This document shows, piece by piece, positions 45,027-53,536 of a stretch of DNA of 64,000 nucleotides. This DNA comes from Rivularia sp963920925 (GTDB taxonomy: Bacteria; Cyanobacteriota; Cyanobacteriia; Cyanobacteriales; Nostocaceae), in NCBI RefSeq assembly GCF_963920925.1, contig NZ_CAWUDI010000018.1, forward strand, positions 62,001 to 126,000. The letters run 5' to 3'. The translations under genes were made by a program, and so were the position numbers. The notes beneath the pieces were generated by a model. It was not told where the DNA came from and did not search any database. It saw only the letters and a list, made by a program, of their open reading frames with translations. Each line of letters starts with the position of its first letter. Position 1 is the stretch's first letter.

Positions 45027-45650
45027 TTATTCCAAGGCGGTGTTGATAATTGATAATTGATAATTGTTCATTGATAACTGTTCAACAATCCGATTTAATT
45101 CTCTTACCATCCAAGAATCAGCATCAGTTTCCAAAAACAATTCCAATAAAGTCTGGTAATACCATAAAGTTCCTTCTCTACCACCTTTAAATTTTCCCCA
45201 AGTTGCTTCACCATTCTGATATAAATCTCTCAAAATACTCCGAGCATTATGCAATTTGTCGGCTAACGACACTCTGCGAACAGAAACTGAAGCACCACGC
45301 AAATTATCAATATATTGCTGTTTACGTTTCTGCCAAGATGGTTTTGGAATAGTATCTGTATCAGTACAACCATCAACTATTTCCACAACTTTTGCACCAA
45401 ACATATCAAAAATTACTTGACGGGTTGCTTTCCCTCCTTGATCTTCCACCGCATCATGTAATAATGCAGCTATGGCTTCATCTTCATCACCACCATCTTC
45501 TAAAACTAGTGCAGTAACGCTCAAAAGATGACTAATATATGGAATATTGCTTCCTTTTCTAATTTGGTTATTATGTAATCTAGAAGCATATATTAAAGCT
45601 TGTTCAAAACGATTAGTTAATAAAGTATTTTGTGTATTATTCAAATTCAT
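45027..45650 (-). CDS. HD-domain phosphohydrolase (RelA/SpoT HD-like)
   Basis: 207 aa. The stand-alone HD domain of RelA/SpoT or MESH1 type is shown by QIRKGSNIPYISHLLSV, AIAALLHDAVEDQGG (the HD pair) and LADKLHNARSIL. There is no synthetase, TGS or ACT domain. The C-terminal residues NNYQLSIINTALE come from repeated intergenic sequence. It lies 8 bp after the WYL gene and upstream of RT-cas1, so it is embedded in the adaptation run. Possible roles are hydrolysis of (p)ppGpp-like alarmones or of a CRISPR second messenger; neither can be decided here. Confidence 0.8.
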   Translation of the reverse strand: MNLNNTQNTLLTNRFEQALIYASRLHNNQIRKGSNIPYISHLLSVTALVLEDGGDEDEAIAALLHDAVEDQGGKATRQVIFDMFGAKVVEIVDGCTDTDTIPKPSWQKRKQQYIDNLRGASVSVRRVSLADKLHNARSILRDLYQNGEATWGKFKGGREGTLWYYQTLLELFLETDADSWMVRELNRIVEQLSMNNYQLSIINTALE

Positions 45651-45658
45651 TTCAATTT

Positions 45659-47185
45659 TTAACTGTGAAGTGTGTATGCTTGTTCCATTTCCTTTCTCAT
45701 TCTGTCTCTTAAATCTAAAGGTAAAATCACCTCAACATTAGGACACCAAGCTCGCAAACGCATGACAATGTTATTATCATCAACTCGATAATAAATTTTG
45801 CAGTAAACATCATGCTCCGAACGAGATTGTACTGTAAAAATTAATTGCTTTTGCTTTATAGATGCTGTGGAAGTGTAAGATTTAATCAGCTTTTCTACCT
45901 GTTTGCGGGTAATTTTATCAAACATTTCATCTCGTTCGGTTCCTTCGATATAATTACCATAAAAATATCGATTAAATCTCAAAACTAATAACGCTTGCGG
46001 TTTATGAATATCAAATCCCCAAACTGCTGACATTTGCTCTTTAATTTCATCAGGATTTGGTGGATATTTACCGTGACATTTTGCTAAAAAGTGTTTAGGA
46101 ATATTAGTATTATCAAAATTATCTGATAATTCATCTAATGCAATAATTTTATCAATGCGATAATCATACCAATCAATTCGACTCCAAGGATTATTTTTAT
46201 CTCTATCTAACTGAGGAGTTTGTCCGTAAGCAAATAAATAAGGAGCGCGTTTATAATAGTAAATACAGACTGGATAAACAATATAATCAACTGCATCTTG
46301 AAATAGTTGTGCGCTGCGATAGTTTAATTTAACTAATGATATTTTATCTTTTTCCCAAATACTTTTTAATTTCTGTTGCAGTAGCTCTATATGTTCATTT
46401 AAACTTGAATGAACTATATACTCCGCATGGATAAAAAATCTTTGAATGCCATTAATGGGTTGTGAAAGATAATTATTAAAAGCCGATAATTCATCATTAG
46501 TGAATTGTTCTGAAGTAATTTCCCGATTTTCTACAGAATTTAAAAAAAGTTCTGGAAATTTATTTACTTTTATATATATAGTTTTGCTACTACATTTTTT
46601 GACATTTAACCAACCCAAATTTACTAAATATTGAAAATCGTGGTCTTTTAGATTACGACTGGTAACTGCAAATAAACGTCCTTCTGATAAAGATTTAGAA
46701 AACTTTTTATTGACAGCTAATGATTTTGCTTGTTGTTCTATATTGTGAGGTTGATTTTTAGTTATTCCAGCTTGAAGTAGATTTTTCAACTCATCACCTT
46801 CAAAAGAATAATATTTTTTTAGTGATTGACACCATTGATTCTCATCAATTTTTAGACTTGATTCAAACAACCACTGTCTTAGCTTGATAACACATCGACA
46901 TTCATCTTTTACAAAAGTTTGGTTTACCTCAGATACAGGATGTAAGCTTGGTATCTTATCGCGTTGATGATATTTATGAGCATCAATGAAAAATAAATCG
47001 CGCCAATCTAAAAAAGTAAACTCTTCTTTTAAATCTAATTTAACTTCGTCGCTTTCATCCCCATAAATTGACCGTAAAATAACCCATAATCTTACTGCTT
47101 TTGCTAAATTTTGCTTTAGAGGACCCTTTGTTAATATCTTGAGAATTTCAACACTAGGAGGATAGTTAAAAGCTTCTCTCTTCAT
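45659..47185 (-). CDS. WYL-domain CRISPR-associated regulator (TIGR03985-like)
   Basis: 508 aa. The N-terminal 250 residues (NYPPSVEILKILTKGPLKQN, then FLDWRDLFFIDAHKYH) resemble the TIGR03985 family, which occurs beside cyanobacterial CRISPR loci. The C-terminal half looks like a WYL ligand-binding module: PVCIYYYKRAPYLFAYGQTP, WSRIDWYDYRIDKIIALDEL and VQSRSEHDVYCKIYYRV. WYL proteins are usually transcription factors sensing nucleotides. A perfect GTGGAA-N8-TTCCAC palindrome lies 43 bp upstream, suggesting autoregulation. It heads the run WYL, HD, RT-cas1, cas2. The family call rests on recall of sequence patterns. Confidence 0.7.
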   Translation of the reverse strand: MKREAFNYPPSVEILKILTKGPLKQNLAKAVRLWVILRSIYGDESDEVKLDLKEEFTFLDWRDLFFIDAHKYHQRDKIPSLHPVSEVNQTFVKDECRCVIKLRQWLFESSLKIDENQWCQSLKKYYSFEGDELKNLLQAGITKNQPHNIEQQAKSLAVNKKFSKSLSEGRLFAVTSRNLKDHDFQYLVNLGWLNVKKCSSKTIYIKVNKFPELFLNSVENREITSEQFTNDELSAFNNYLSQPINGIQRFFIHAEYIVHSSLNEHIELLQQKLKSIWEKDKISLVKLNYRSAQLFQDAVDYIVYPVCIYYYKRAPYLFAYGQTPQLDRDKNNPWSRIDWYDYRIDKIIALDELSDNFDNTNIPKHFLAKCHGKYPPNPDEIKEQMSAVWGFDIHKPQALLVLRFNRYFYGNYIEGTERDEMFDKITRKQVEKLIKSYTSTASIKQKQLIFTVQSRSEHDVYCKIYYRVDDNNIVMRLRAWCPNVEVILPLDLRDRMRKEMEQAYTLHS

Positions 47186-47227
47186 CGTGATTCCCCAATA
47201 CGATAGATGTCTCTACTTTAACAGCAG

Positions 47228-47247
47228 GTGGAAATAGCATATTCCAC
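47228..47247. promoter_or_regulatory. Palindromic operator GTGGAA-N8-TTCCAC before the WYL gene
   Basis: GTGGAA-ATAGCATA-TTCCAC, perfect 6-bp arms. It lies 43 bp upstream of the WYL gene and 55 bp upstream of the divergent 118-aa gene. Same spacing and AGC centre as the copy before csx3. Confidence 0.7.
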
Positions 47248-47301
47248 TTTGTTGTTTAAATAATAATAATTCTGCTTTTTATTCATTACGGAAATATTAT
47301 T

Positions 47302-47658
47302 ATGGCAAAATTTCAAGAACGGTTTAATGCAAAAATGAAAGAATGGTACGAAAGTGAATATAGCAGCATCAAGCTTTTTACTACCGAATACCAAAGAATG
47401 CTTGCTTATTTATGGGCTTGTAGCGAAGCTAGAAAGTCTGAAGAAAACATTCTAGAAATTAAAGAGTTTGGAAGTGCAAATAGAAAAGCTATTGGTGATT
47501 CAAATTACGATCAATTGCTTCGTAACCGAGACTATTGCTGTGGTTGTGGAGAGACATACAGATTAGAAAATTTAGGTATTTGTGTAGAGTGCGACAATCT
47601 TTTTTGCTATCGTTGCAATCGTAAAAGATGCGGTTGTAATGGAGAAGTTGTAGGCTAG
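47302..47658 (+). CDS. Small protein with Cys-rich zinc-ribbon-like end
   Basis: 118 aa. The helical N-terminal 70 residues are followed by CCGCGETYRLENLGICVECD, then CYRCNRKRCGCNG: at least four CxxC-type pairs forming one or two zinc ribbons. Divergent from the WYL gene and sharing its intergenic palindrome, so it may be co-regulated. I do not recognise the family. Nucleic acid or protein binding through zinc ribbons is plausible. Confidence 0.6.
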   Translation: MAKFQERFNAKMKEWYESEYSSIKLFTTEYQRMLAYLWACSEARKSEENILEIKEFGSANRKAIGDSNYDQLLRNRDYCCGCGETYRLENLGICVECDNLFCYRCNRKRCGCNGEVVG

Positions 47659-47872
47659 TACACCACGGCTTAAATAAGGCAACCATTAAAAATGGCTGAA
47701 AAGCTTAGAAAATCAAACTTCTTACTTCTTACTTCTTACTTCTTACTTCCGCCAAGCGGTACTAGTACAAGTCGGCGTAAATAAGGCAACCATTAAAAAT
47801 AGCTGAAAAGCCTAGAAAATCAAACTTCTTACTTCTTACTTCTTACTTCTTACTTCCGCGAAGCGGTACTAG
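47656..47872. repeat. Two tandem copies of a 107-110 bp repeat with STRR run
   Basis: Copy 1 (47656-47762) and copy 2 (47763-47872) both contain TAAATAAGGCAACCATTAAAA, an ACTTCTT heptamer run and a final CCGC-AAGCGGTACTAGT palindrome. They are about 90 percent alike by eye. The end of the unit recurs inverted at 21152-21188. Confidence 0.85.
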
Positions 47873-48040
47873 TGCCTTGTTTACCTTGCGTAGTGGTCGT
47901 ATTTCTTGGCAGGAAGGAGAAGGCACAGCAGAAGAACCCTGGAATATTATTGTGCGCCCCCAGTAATAGAGGTGCGGGTTTACCGCAGTGGTGGCTACTC
48001 AATCACCTCCGAGCAAGGAGGAACCCACCTTAATTTTTAT

Positions 48041-48090
48041 TTTTGGCAAATCGAAGCGGGAGCTATTTTCCTGGGGGTTCTGCCAAAACG
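48041..48090 (+). promoter_or_regulatory. Orphan copy of the CRISPR array 1 leader hairpin
   Basis: TTTGGCAAATCGAAGCGGG, then CCTGGGGGTTCTGCCAAAA. This aligns with the array 1 leader segment at 21297-21345 at most positions, with both hairpin arms kept. No CRISPR repeat follows within several hundred bases. The rest of 47873-48240 shows only a possible C-terminal remnant (about 47876-47964, GRISWQEGEGTAEEPWNIIV) and no intact gene. Confidence 0.5.
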
Positions 48091-48298
48091 TTTAAACCCT
48101 TATATATCAATAGTTTAGGCTTCATCAGTGTCAATTGATTTAGTTTTTTAATAGCAATTTGCTAGAAAAAAATCGGACTGCTGGCTTAACACCTGAAGAT
48201 GAGAAAATATGGCAAGGTTATCAGTACTTAGAGCATCGCAGTGAGAATGGCAAAAGCTAGAGCTTTCTTAAAACTTAAGGAAACTCAAGCGTTGTGGG

Positions 48299-48713
48299 AG
48301 TAAAACATATATTAACTCAGCTCTGCGTAAACAGGTTTATCAGAGAGCAAGAGGGTGCTGTGAATATTGCTTACTTCCCGATATTGCAGCTTTCGCTCCT
48401 CACGAAGTCGATCATGTTATTGCTGAAAAACACGGAGGTTTGACCGAAGCAGAAAACCTAGCTCTTGCTTGCACCTTATGTAATAAACATAAAGGTAGTG
48501 ACTTAACATCTATAGACCCCGAAACCGGCGATATTGTGCCGTTATACCACCCTCGAAAAGACCAATGGCGCGAGCATTTTAAAATAAAAGACGCTCTTCT
48601 TTATTGCTTTGAGTTCAAAAGCTCGCGTAACAATTAGATTGTTACAGTTAAATCAAAAGGACAAAATTGAAGAGCGTCAGTATTTGTTAGAAGCGGGAAT
48701 ATTGGATTTATAA
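48299..48713 (+). pseudogene. HNH endonuclease gene, broken
   Basis: Reads SKTYINSALRKQVYQRARGC with CEYC, then HEVDHVIAEKHGGLTEAENL, CTLCNKHKGSDL and IVPLYHPRKDQWREHF. This is a cyanobacterial HNH endonuclease with its zinc Cys pairs and catalytic DH. The frame stops at 48637, and the usual family ending (IRLLQLNQKDKIEERQYLLEAG) continues in another frame to 48713. No ATG precedes the first residues in frame. A short remnant on the same strand upstream (about 48243-48303, MAKARAFLKLKETQALWE) overlaps its start and could be the tail of a partner gene. Confidence 0.7.
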
Positions 48714-48824
48714 AAGTATCAATATTGGTATACCGTAAACTATTAAGGCACGCACGAAAAAACTTGGCTGAACGAACTCATATTTCGTTAATATAAATAA
48801 GTTAGATAAAAATTCTCATCCAGT

Positions 48825-49883
48825 ATGCAACATGAAGAAAAGTTATTGCAGCAATGCTTAGAAAACCTTGAATTATTACCGAATATCCAAATCACTCCAA
48901 AAAGTATACCAAATAAGCGAGTCGATAGTAAAGAAACAGGAATAATTACAATTCACAGTCCGTTAAAGTCGGTCGATTATATGTACGCTATTCAACCAGA
49001 TGTCACCAGCACAACGGCTGAAGTTGTCATAGATTATTTGCTACTGAAGCAACAAAAACTAAATGAAAAACTTTTTCTTATCACTCGTTCTCTATCAGAA
49101 ACTGCTATTGATAAGTTAGTAGCAAATAATATTGAGTTTATCGACACGAATGGTAATATTTATCTAAATAATTCAGCCGCATATATTTTTATTCGCAGAA
49201 AACATCTGTTTCAAGAAAAATCAGTATCAAATTCACAAATTACTTTCAATAATCTTAAAGTTATTTATGTTCTACTGAAATCTCCTGATATTTTAAGAGC
49301 ATCATTGGAAGAATTGGCTCTTGCTGCTGGAGTAACATTCATAACGGTAAATGATACCTTGAAAAATTTGTATAAATTAGGTTATCTGCAACAGCAACGT
49401 GATGGTAAATATATTATTACTCGTTATAGTAAACTCCTAGAACGTTGGGAAATGGGCTATGCTGAAACTCTGCGACCAGAATTATTGCTTGGAACTTATA
49501 CACCTACTTTAAGGAGTAAATTCACGGAAGTTGCGGATAACCTGATTCAAAAAGCCAAGGAAAATAACTTTCTAATTGGTGGAGAATTAGGAGCTGCAAT
49601 CGCAACTTCTTATCTAATTCCTACAGGAGCAGTTCTATATGTTAAAGAAAATCATCAATTAATAGCTGAAGAACTGAAACTAAAGCCGAGTCCAGAAGGC
49701 AATATCATTTGTTGTCAACAATTTGGTTCCCATAATGCATATGATTATAATCAATCCAAACAAGTAGTAGTAGATCCGTTATTGATTTATGCTGAGTTGA
49801 TGATGGAAAATAATGAGCGTCTGGAGGAAACGGCCAAACGTGTTTTTGTTAAATACATAGAGAACAGACAGCAAAATGCTTGA
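48825..49883 (+). CDS. AbiEi-like antitoxin of a type IV toxin-antitoxin system
   Basis: 352 aa. The N-terminal part contains an ITRSLSETAIDKLVANNIEF strand-helix region. A winged-helix segment follows (LAAGVTFITVNDTLKNLYKL, GYLQQQRDGKYIITR). The C-terminal half (FLIGGELGAAIATSYLIPTG, VDPLLIYAELMMENNERLEE) resembles AbiEi-family antitoxins. The 8-bp overlap with the nucleotidyltransferase gene downstream makes a coupled pair, as in AbiE modules. It would repress the operon and counter the toxin. Confidence 0.7.
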   Translation: MQHEEKLLQQCLENLELLPNIQITPKSIPNKRVDSKETGIITIHSPLKSVDYMYAIQPDVTSTTAEVVIDYLLLKQQKLNEKLFLITRSLSETAIDKLVANNIEFIDTNGNIYLNNSAAYIFIRRKHLFQEKSVSNSQITFNNLKVIYVLLKSPDILRASLEELALAAGVTFITVNDTLKNLYKLGYLQQQRDGKYIITRYSKLLERWEMGYAETLRPELLLGTYTPTLRSKFTEVADNLIQKAKENNFLIGGELGAAIATSYLIPTGAVLYVKENHQLIAEELKLKPSPEGNIICCQQFGSHNAYDYNQSKQVVVDPLLIYAELMMENNERLEETAKRVFVKYIENRQQNA

Positions 49884-50685
49884 AGCTAATAATAAGCGAA
49901 AGCTAATTTTGCTGGATATGAAAAGTATAGTTGATAACTTACAGCTATCAATATTGTTAGTTGGAGCAGGTGCAAGAATTTTAGTTTTTGATAATCGGTA
50001 TAATATTGAAGGTAGAGCGACAACAGACTTGGATTTTGCAGTAAAAGTTAATAATTGGTTGGATTTTCATACTTTAAGTACTGAGATGACTCAAGGAGCT
50101 AATCCTTGCTTTCGACACACAAAGATTCAGCATAGGTTTATACATATTTCAACTCACATTGAGGTAGATATAGTTCCATTTGGTGCTATTGGAGAGCCAA
50201 ATCAAGAAATACAGTGGTCAAATGGGACGAAAATGAGTATAGTCGGTTTCAATGAAGCTTTCTCGACCGCAGAATCTTTATTAATCGAAGATATTGAATT
50301 TAAAGTTGTTAATCTCCCTACTTTAATTGTATTAAAATTGATTGCATGGAATGACAGAAAAGCTACAAAGGATTTAGAAGATATTTATTTTGTCTTAAAA
50401 AATTATAATGATGATAACCGCGTATTTGTAGAGCTAGTTGATGAATTATCTCAAGGGCTGGTTGAGTATGAAGAAACAGGAAGTTTTTTGATTGGACGTG
50501 ATATTAGAAACAATTTTTCTTCGGCAACAATAGAGCAACTGATTAAGATTATTTCTCAAATATTACAAAAAAGAAATTCTCTATTTCCTCAATTGATTTC
50601 TCGTACAGTTGAGCCAGATGAATGGAATATTCGATTTGATACAATTGTGCGCTTTTTTGAAGCCTTAAACAAGGGAATAGGATGA
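49876..50685 (+). CDS. AbiEii-like nucleotidyltransferase toxin
   Basis: 269 aa. The nucleotidyltransferase core is LLVGAGARILVFDN, then RATTDLDFAVKV with the catalytic DxD, and a third acidic residue in IEVDIVPFGA. KLIAWNDRKATKDLEDIYFV is typical of AbiEii/AbiGii toxins. These transfer nucleotides to an RNA target and block growth during phage attack. Its start overlaps the antitoxin gene by 8 bp. It sits beside the CRISPR island, consistent with a defence cluster. Confidence 0.78.
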   Translation: MLEANNKRKLILLDMKSIVDNLQLSILLVGAGARILVFDNRYNIEGRATTDLDFAVKVNNWLDFHTLSTEMTQGANPCFRHTKIQHRFIHISTHIEVDIVPFGAIGEPNQEIQWSNGTKMSIVGFNEAFSTAESLLIEDIEFKVVNLPTLIVLKLIAWNDRKATKDLEDIYFVLKNYNDDNRVFVELVDELSQGLVEYEETGSFLIGRDIRNNFSSATIEQLIKIISQILQKRNSLFPQLISRTVEPDEWNIRFDTIVRFFEALNKGIG

Positions 50686-50728
50686 TTCAAACTCTACAGA
50701 TTGAGACTATTAAGCTACGCCAAAATCC

Positions 50729-50971
50729 TTATATCACAGTACTTCCGGTGGATGGAAACCAAGAATAATATCTTCCTTCGGAACCCCAGGAATCCCCTTC
50801 TTTCATAAAATCCAAAGCTTTTTGCAGCCCTGGGCGGCTGTCCTTAGCACCGCTCATTCGGTCTTCAAATAAATTTCGCGAATCAATACCTGCGTTGAGC
50901 AATGCATCTCGCTGCAAGTCGGTTGTCTGACGGTCGCTATCACTCGCAACCCGCATATAGCCAACTAACAT
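50729..50971 (-). pseudogene. Serine resolvase/recombinase, N-terminal fragment
   Basis: 80 aa. MLVGYMRVASDSDRQTTDLQ with a Ser in the catalytic region, then NLFEDRMSGAKDSRPGLQKA, is the start of a Tn3-type serine resolvase. The frame then changes to unrelated sequence (GSEGRYYSWFPSTGSTVI) and stops, so the catalytic core and helix-turn-helix are missing. Confidence 0.75.
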
Positions 50972-51029
50972 ATCCGAAAAACCCTATATCCTTATTATCG
51001 GACACTACAACAATCCGACACTGTTTTTC

Positions 51030-51184
51030 GGACAGTATTAAATGAAGCTTGGTGTGAAACAATTCTCTCCACAGAACTTACTCCAGAAGAGCGTACCGAC
51101 ATCCAAATTAATTTGAAAACTTGGCAAGACGAGTGGAATGCAGATTTTAGTTTGGCGATCGCCGATAAGGAAGGAAATCTCGAT
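51030..51184 (+). pseudogene. C-terminal-like remnant of an unidentified gene
   Basis: The plus strand reads LNEAWCETILSTELTPEERT, then INLKTWQDEWNADFSLAIA and NLDWK without a start. It fuses into transposase sequence, so it looks like a gene interrupted by the IS5-type element next to it. Family not identified. Confidence 0.4.
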
Positions 51185-51547
51185 TGGAAGGTTCCGGCCC
51201 GTAGATGGAACTGTGATACGCGCCCATCAACACGCCGCAGGGGGAAAAAAGGGGGCGAAGAAGATGAAAAGTTAGGGCGTTCTCGCGGTGGTTTCAGTAC
51301 AAAAATACACATACGATGTGAAGGTTTTGGAAAACCGATAACTTTTCTTCTCAGCCCAGGTCAGCGAAACGAGTCGCTTTTTCTCGAACAATTGATGGAA
51401 CAGGGCACTGTAAAGCGTTCTGGGCGAGGTCGTCCGCGCATTCGTCCCTTAAGACTGGTTGGAGATAAAGGTTACACGAGTCGTCGAATCCGTAATTATC
51501 TACGTCGTCGTGGTATCCGTCTTACTATCCCTCTTATTGTCTACTGA
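51185..51547 (+). mobile_element. IS5-family transposase remnant
   Basis: DDE transposase pieces in two frames: VDGTVIRAHQHAAGGKKG (first catalytic Asp region), then RSRGGFSTKIHIRCEGFGKP, FLLSPGQRNES, LVGDKGYTSRRIRNYLRRRG. At least one frameshift lies near 51260, and the C-terminus with the last catalytic Glu is missing. Inactive. No terminal inverted repeats were recognised. Confidence 0.75.
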
Positions 51548-51660
51548 ACCGCGTCGCGGTCCATTCAACCGAGAAGTTTACAGCTAAACCTAGAAGCCTT
51601 TTTACTGTATTAAAAGCATCTTCAATTCGCCAAGGTTTTTGGTATAAATCTGCGCTCCCT
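51547..51660 (-). mobile_element. IS4-like transposase fragment
   Basis: The minus strand encodes DLYQKPWRIEDAFNTVKRLL then GLAVNFSVEW, a C-terminal YR-x-RW-IE-x-F-type signature of IS4-family transposases. Only about 37 codons remain. Confidence 0.5.
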
Positions 51661-51923
51661 CAGCCCGTGGCTTCGAGATAAGCCGCCGAGACCGACATTC
51701 CAAAATAGATGCGTGCAACACCTTTGATCGCCCGGTGCATTGAAGCAAGATCGGTCAGGTAGCCCTGCACAACCTCGCCCAATTCTTTTTGAGCAAGTAG
51801 TTGACCTCCGTAACCCAGTTCCATTACAGTTTGAGCTTGAAAACGCCGTCCCGTAGAACCTTTTAAATTAGATGCTGTTTCTTTAAGTAGATTTTTAAGT
51901 GAGTCAGTTAATTCAATAGACAC
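51660..51923 (-). mobile_element. ISAzo13-like transposase N-terminal fragment fused to other sequence
   Basis: 87 aa. SIELTDSLKNLLKETASNLKG, FQAQTVMELGYGGQLLAQKELG match the N-terminus of ISAzo13-type transposases. The remaining 38 residues (EVVQGYLTDLASMHRAIKGV) do not fit, so this is a chimaeric leftover. Nothing else was recognised between 51924 and 52119. Confidence 0.45.
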
Positions 51924-52119
51924 GGTCTATTGCACCCAAAATTATAACTATTTATAGTTCAATTTACTACCCACTCTCTAGAATGATTATCATTTTTATC
52001 TTTGATTATTTTATTTATTGGAAGTCCCTTAGATGATATTTTAGGGAATTTGTCCATTAGAAAGTTATTAATTCCGCTAATCTGATGCAAGTAAAATATG
52101 CTGCGTCTACGTACAACTT

Positions 52120-52641
52120 TCACGTCGCGCATCTCGGCTCAATGCCAACTTTATGTTCAACAACAAGCATGAATCCACTAATTTTTCCATGTGGTGCTTT
52201 AAATTGTTGCAAAGTTCTAATTCGTTCGTTTTCACTAATAAAATTAATAATTTCTGTTGCTAATGGAGAGCCTGTTTCTTTATCGAATACGCTGATAATG
52301 ATTAAATTATCACTATGTTCTTCAACAAGCATCAGAAAGTTACAATAAGGATAATCGGGACTTTCAAAAATTACCTTACCTTCCTCCACTGCTTTACCAA
52401 AAAAGTTGATATTAACAACTTGACCATTCGGATATTTATTCTGATTAGTTTGTACCCATTGATTGTTAACAATTTTTTGGTTCAAAGTTGATGTAAATCT
52501 TTCAATTTCATTACCATCTTGGTCTAAGCGAATCCACTTACCTTCCCATATACCAGCAAATTTTGGTAAAACTTTAAAGTTCTTGAGTTGGATTTGATTA
52601 TTTATTTCAAAATTAAGCGAATTTATCATTGATTTATTCAT
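52120..52641 (-). CDS. DUF3598-like / lipocalin-fold protein
   Basis: 173 aa. FAGIWEGKWIRLDQDGNEIE, NNQWVQTNQNKYPNGQVVNI and GKVIFESPDYPYCNFLMLVE give an antiparallel beta-barrel pattern like DUF3598 or small lipocalin-type proteins. The last residues (VEHKVGIEPRCAT) run toward the transposase graveyard and may be altered. It lies 57 bp downstream of the 2OG oxygenase gene on the same strand and could be part of the biosynthetic operon; role unknown. Confidence 0.45.
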   Translation of the reverse strand: MNKSMINSLNFEINNQIQLKNFKVLPKFAGIWEGKWIRLDQDGNEIERFTSTLNQKIVNNQWVQTNQNKYPNGQVVNINFFGKAVEEGKVIFESPDYPYCNFLMLVEEHSDNLIIISVFDKETGSPLATEIINFISENERIRTLQQFKAPHGKISGFMLVVEHKVGIEPRCAT

Positions 52642-52698
52642 AGATATTTATACATAAATATTTAATTCTTTTTCATGCTTGATTGTCAGATTTAAAAA

Positions 52699-53418
52699 CT
52701 ACCAATAAATGTGCCAAGCGTCTTGCGAAAAAAAGCAGTGTCCTTGGAGCGTTATTCTCTCATCGCCAGGTTTAACAATTTGAAATGGAGGAACTCGGTG
52801 AAAATAAAGTCCGGACTGAAGCGCAAGCTGACCAGCTTGATAGGGATAAAAGGTTTTTTTTCTGGAATTGAGAAGTTTCTTAATTTCTGTCTGGGAAAGT
52901 CCACTCACCTCTGTATCATGCAAATCCCACATATCCAAACCGCAATTGCTGTTTGCGACCCTAACTGCTAATGTAAAAGTGATTACCTTATCTAAATTAA
53001 TTTCTTTTAAAGTCTCTGAGTTAAGTAGCTTATACTGGCTATCGCAGTGTGGTGGACTTCCTACTCCCCAACTGGGATGCAATTTGTAATCATCATCCCA
53101 AATAAGAATATGAAACCCAGGCAAAGCTGATGTTTTTAAGTAATGCGTTGGTTTTTTAAATTTTTTTGCTAGTGCATTAGATAACTTTTCATATAGCCAC
53201 CTGAAATGCTCGCGCATTATAGGATTGAAAACTTTTATTTTTTGTTCATATAATTTTAAGTTATCTGCCTTTGCTTGTTTATAAATTGGACTCCCTAATA
53301 TAAAAAAAGGAAGCAATGGTTCTAGTTGTTCCCATAAATTTCTTATACTATAAATTTGGTAACGAACTTCTAAACATTCTGTTTCATTAAGCAGATTCAC
53401 GTATTCTAGCATAGACAT
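52699..53418 (-). CDS. 2-oxoglutarate/Fe(II)-dependent oxygenase
   Basis: 239 aa. The iron triad is visible: H124-x-D126 (SPPHCDSQYKLL) and H207 (GLYFHRVPPF), with R221 (DERITLQGH) as the 2-oxoglutarate contact. The family acts on peptides or lipids; here it is the first gene downstream of the megasynthase (118-bp gap, same strand), so it probably hydroxylates the cluster product. Unlike the PhyH-ACP protein of this cluster it keeps the Asp ligand, so hydroxylation rather than halogenation is expected. Confidence 0.7.
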   Translation of the reverse strand: MSMLEYVNLLNETECLEVRYQIYSIRNLWEQLEPLLPFFILGSPIYKQAKADNLKLYEQKIKVFNPIMREHFRWLYEKLSNALAKKFKKPTHYLKTSALPGFHILIWDDDYKLHPSWGVGSPPHCDSQYKLLNSETLKEINLDKVITFTLAVRVANSNCGLDMWDLHDTEVSGLSQTEIKKLLNSRKKTFYPYQAGQLALQSGLYFHRVPPFQIVKPGDERITLQGHCFFSQDAWHIYW

Positions 53419-53536
53419 ACCACTCAGATGATTTGTTACTCAATTAAATATTTGTAAATGTGGAATTAATTACCAGGGCTTAAAAGCTATTAGTTCCACC
53501 GCTCCACCGTTGGCAATTTGATAGAGATTTAAACTT

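Noticed and set aside
45027..45650. HD protein as the missing HD nuclease of Cas10
   Set aside because: Its motifs (RKGSNIPYISH, LLHDAVED) are those of RelA/SpoT-type hydrolases, not of the Cas10 or Cas3 HD domain.
20397..47185. A cas6 gene for crRNA processing
   Set aside because: No frame in the island shows the Cas6 glycine-rich C-terminal loop with RAMP ferredoxin fold; it must lie elsewhere, or another nuclease is used.
47906..48118. 70-codon plus-strand frame
   Set aside because: It runs through the orphan leader hairpin and has no coding pattern or relatives that I recognise.
51113..51547. The 144-codon frame as an intact gene
   Set aside because: It fuses an unrelated fragment to frameshifted IS5 transposase pieces.
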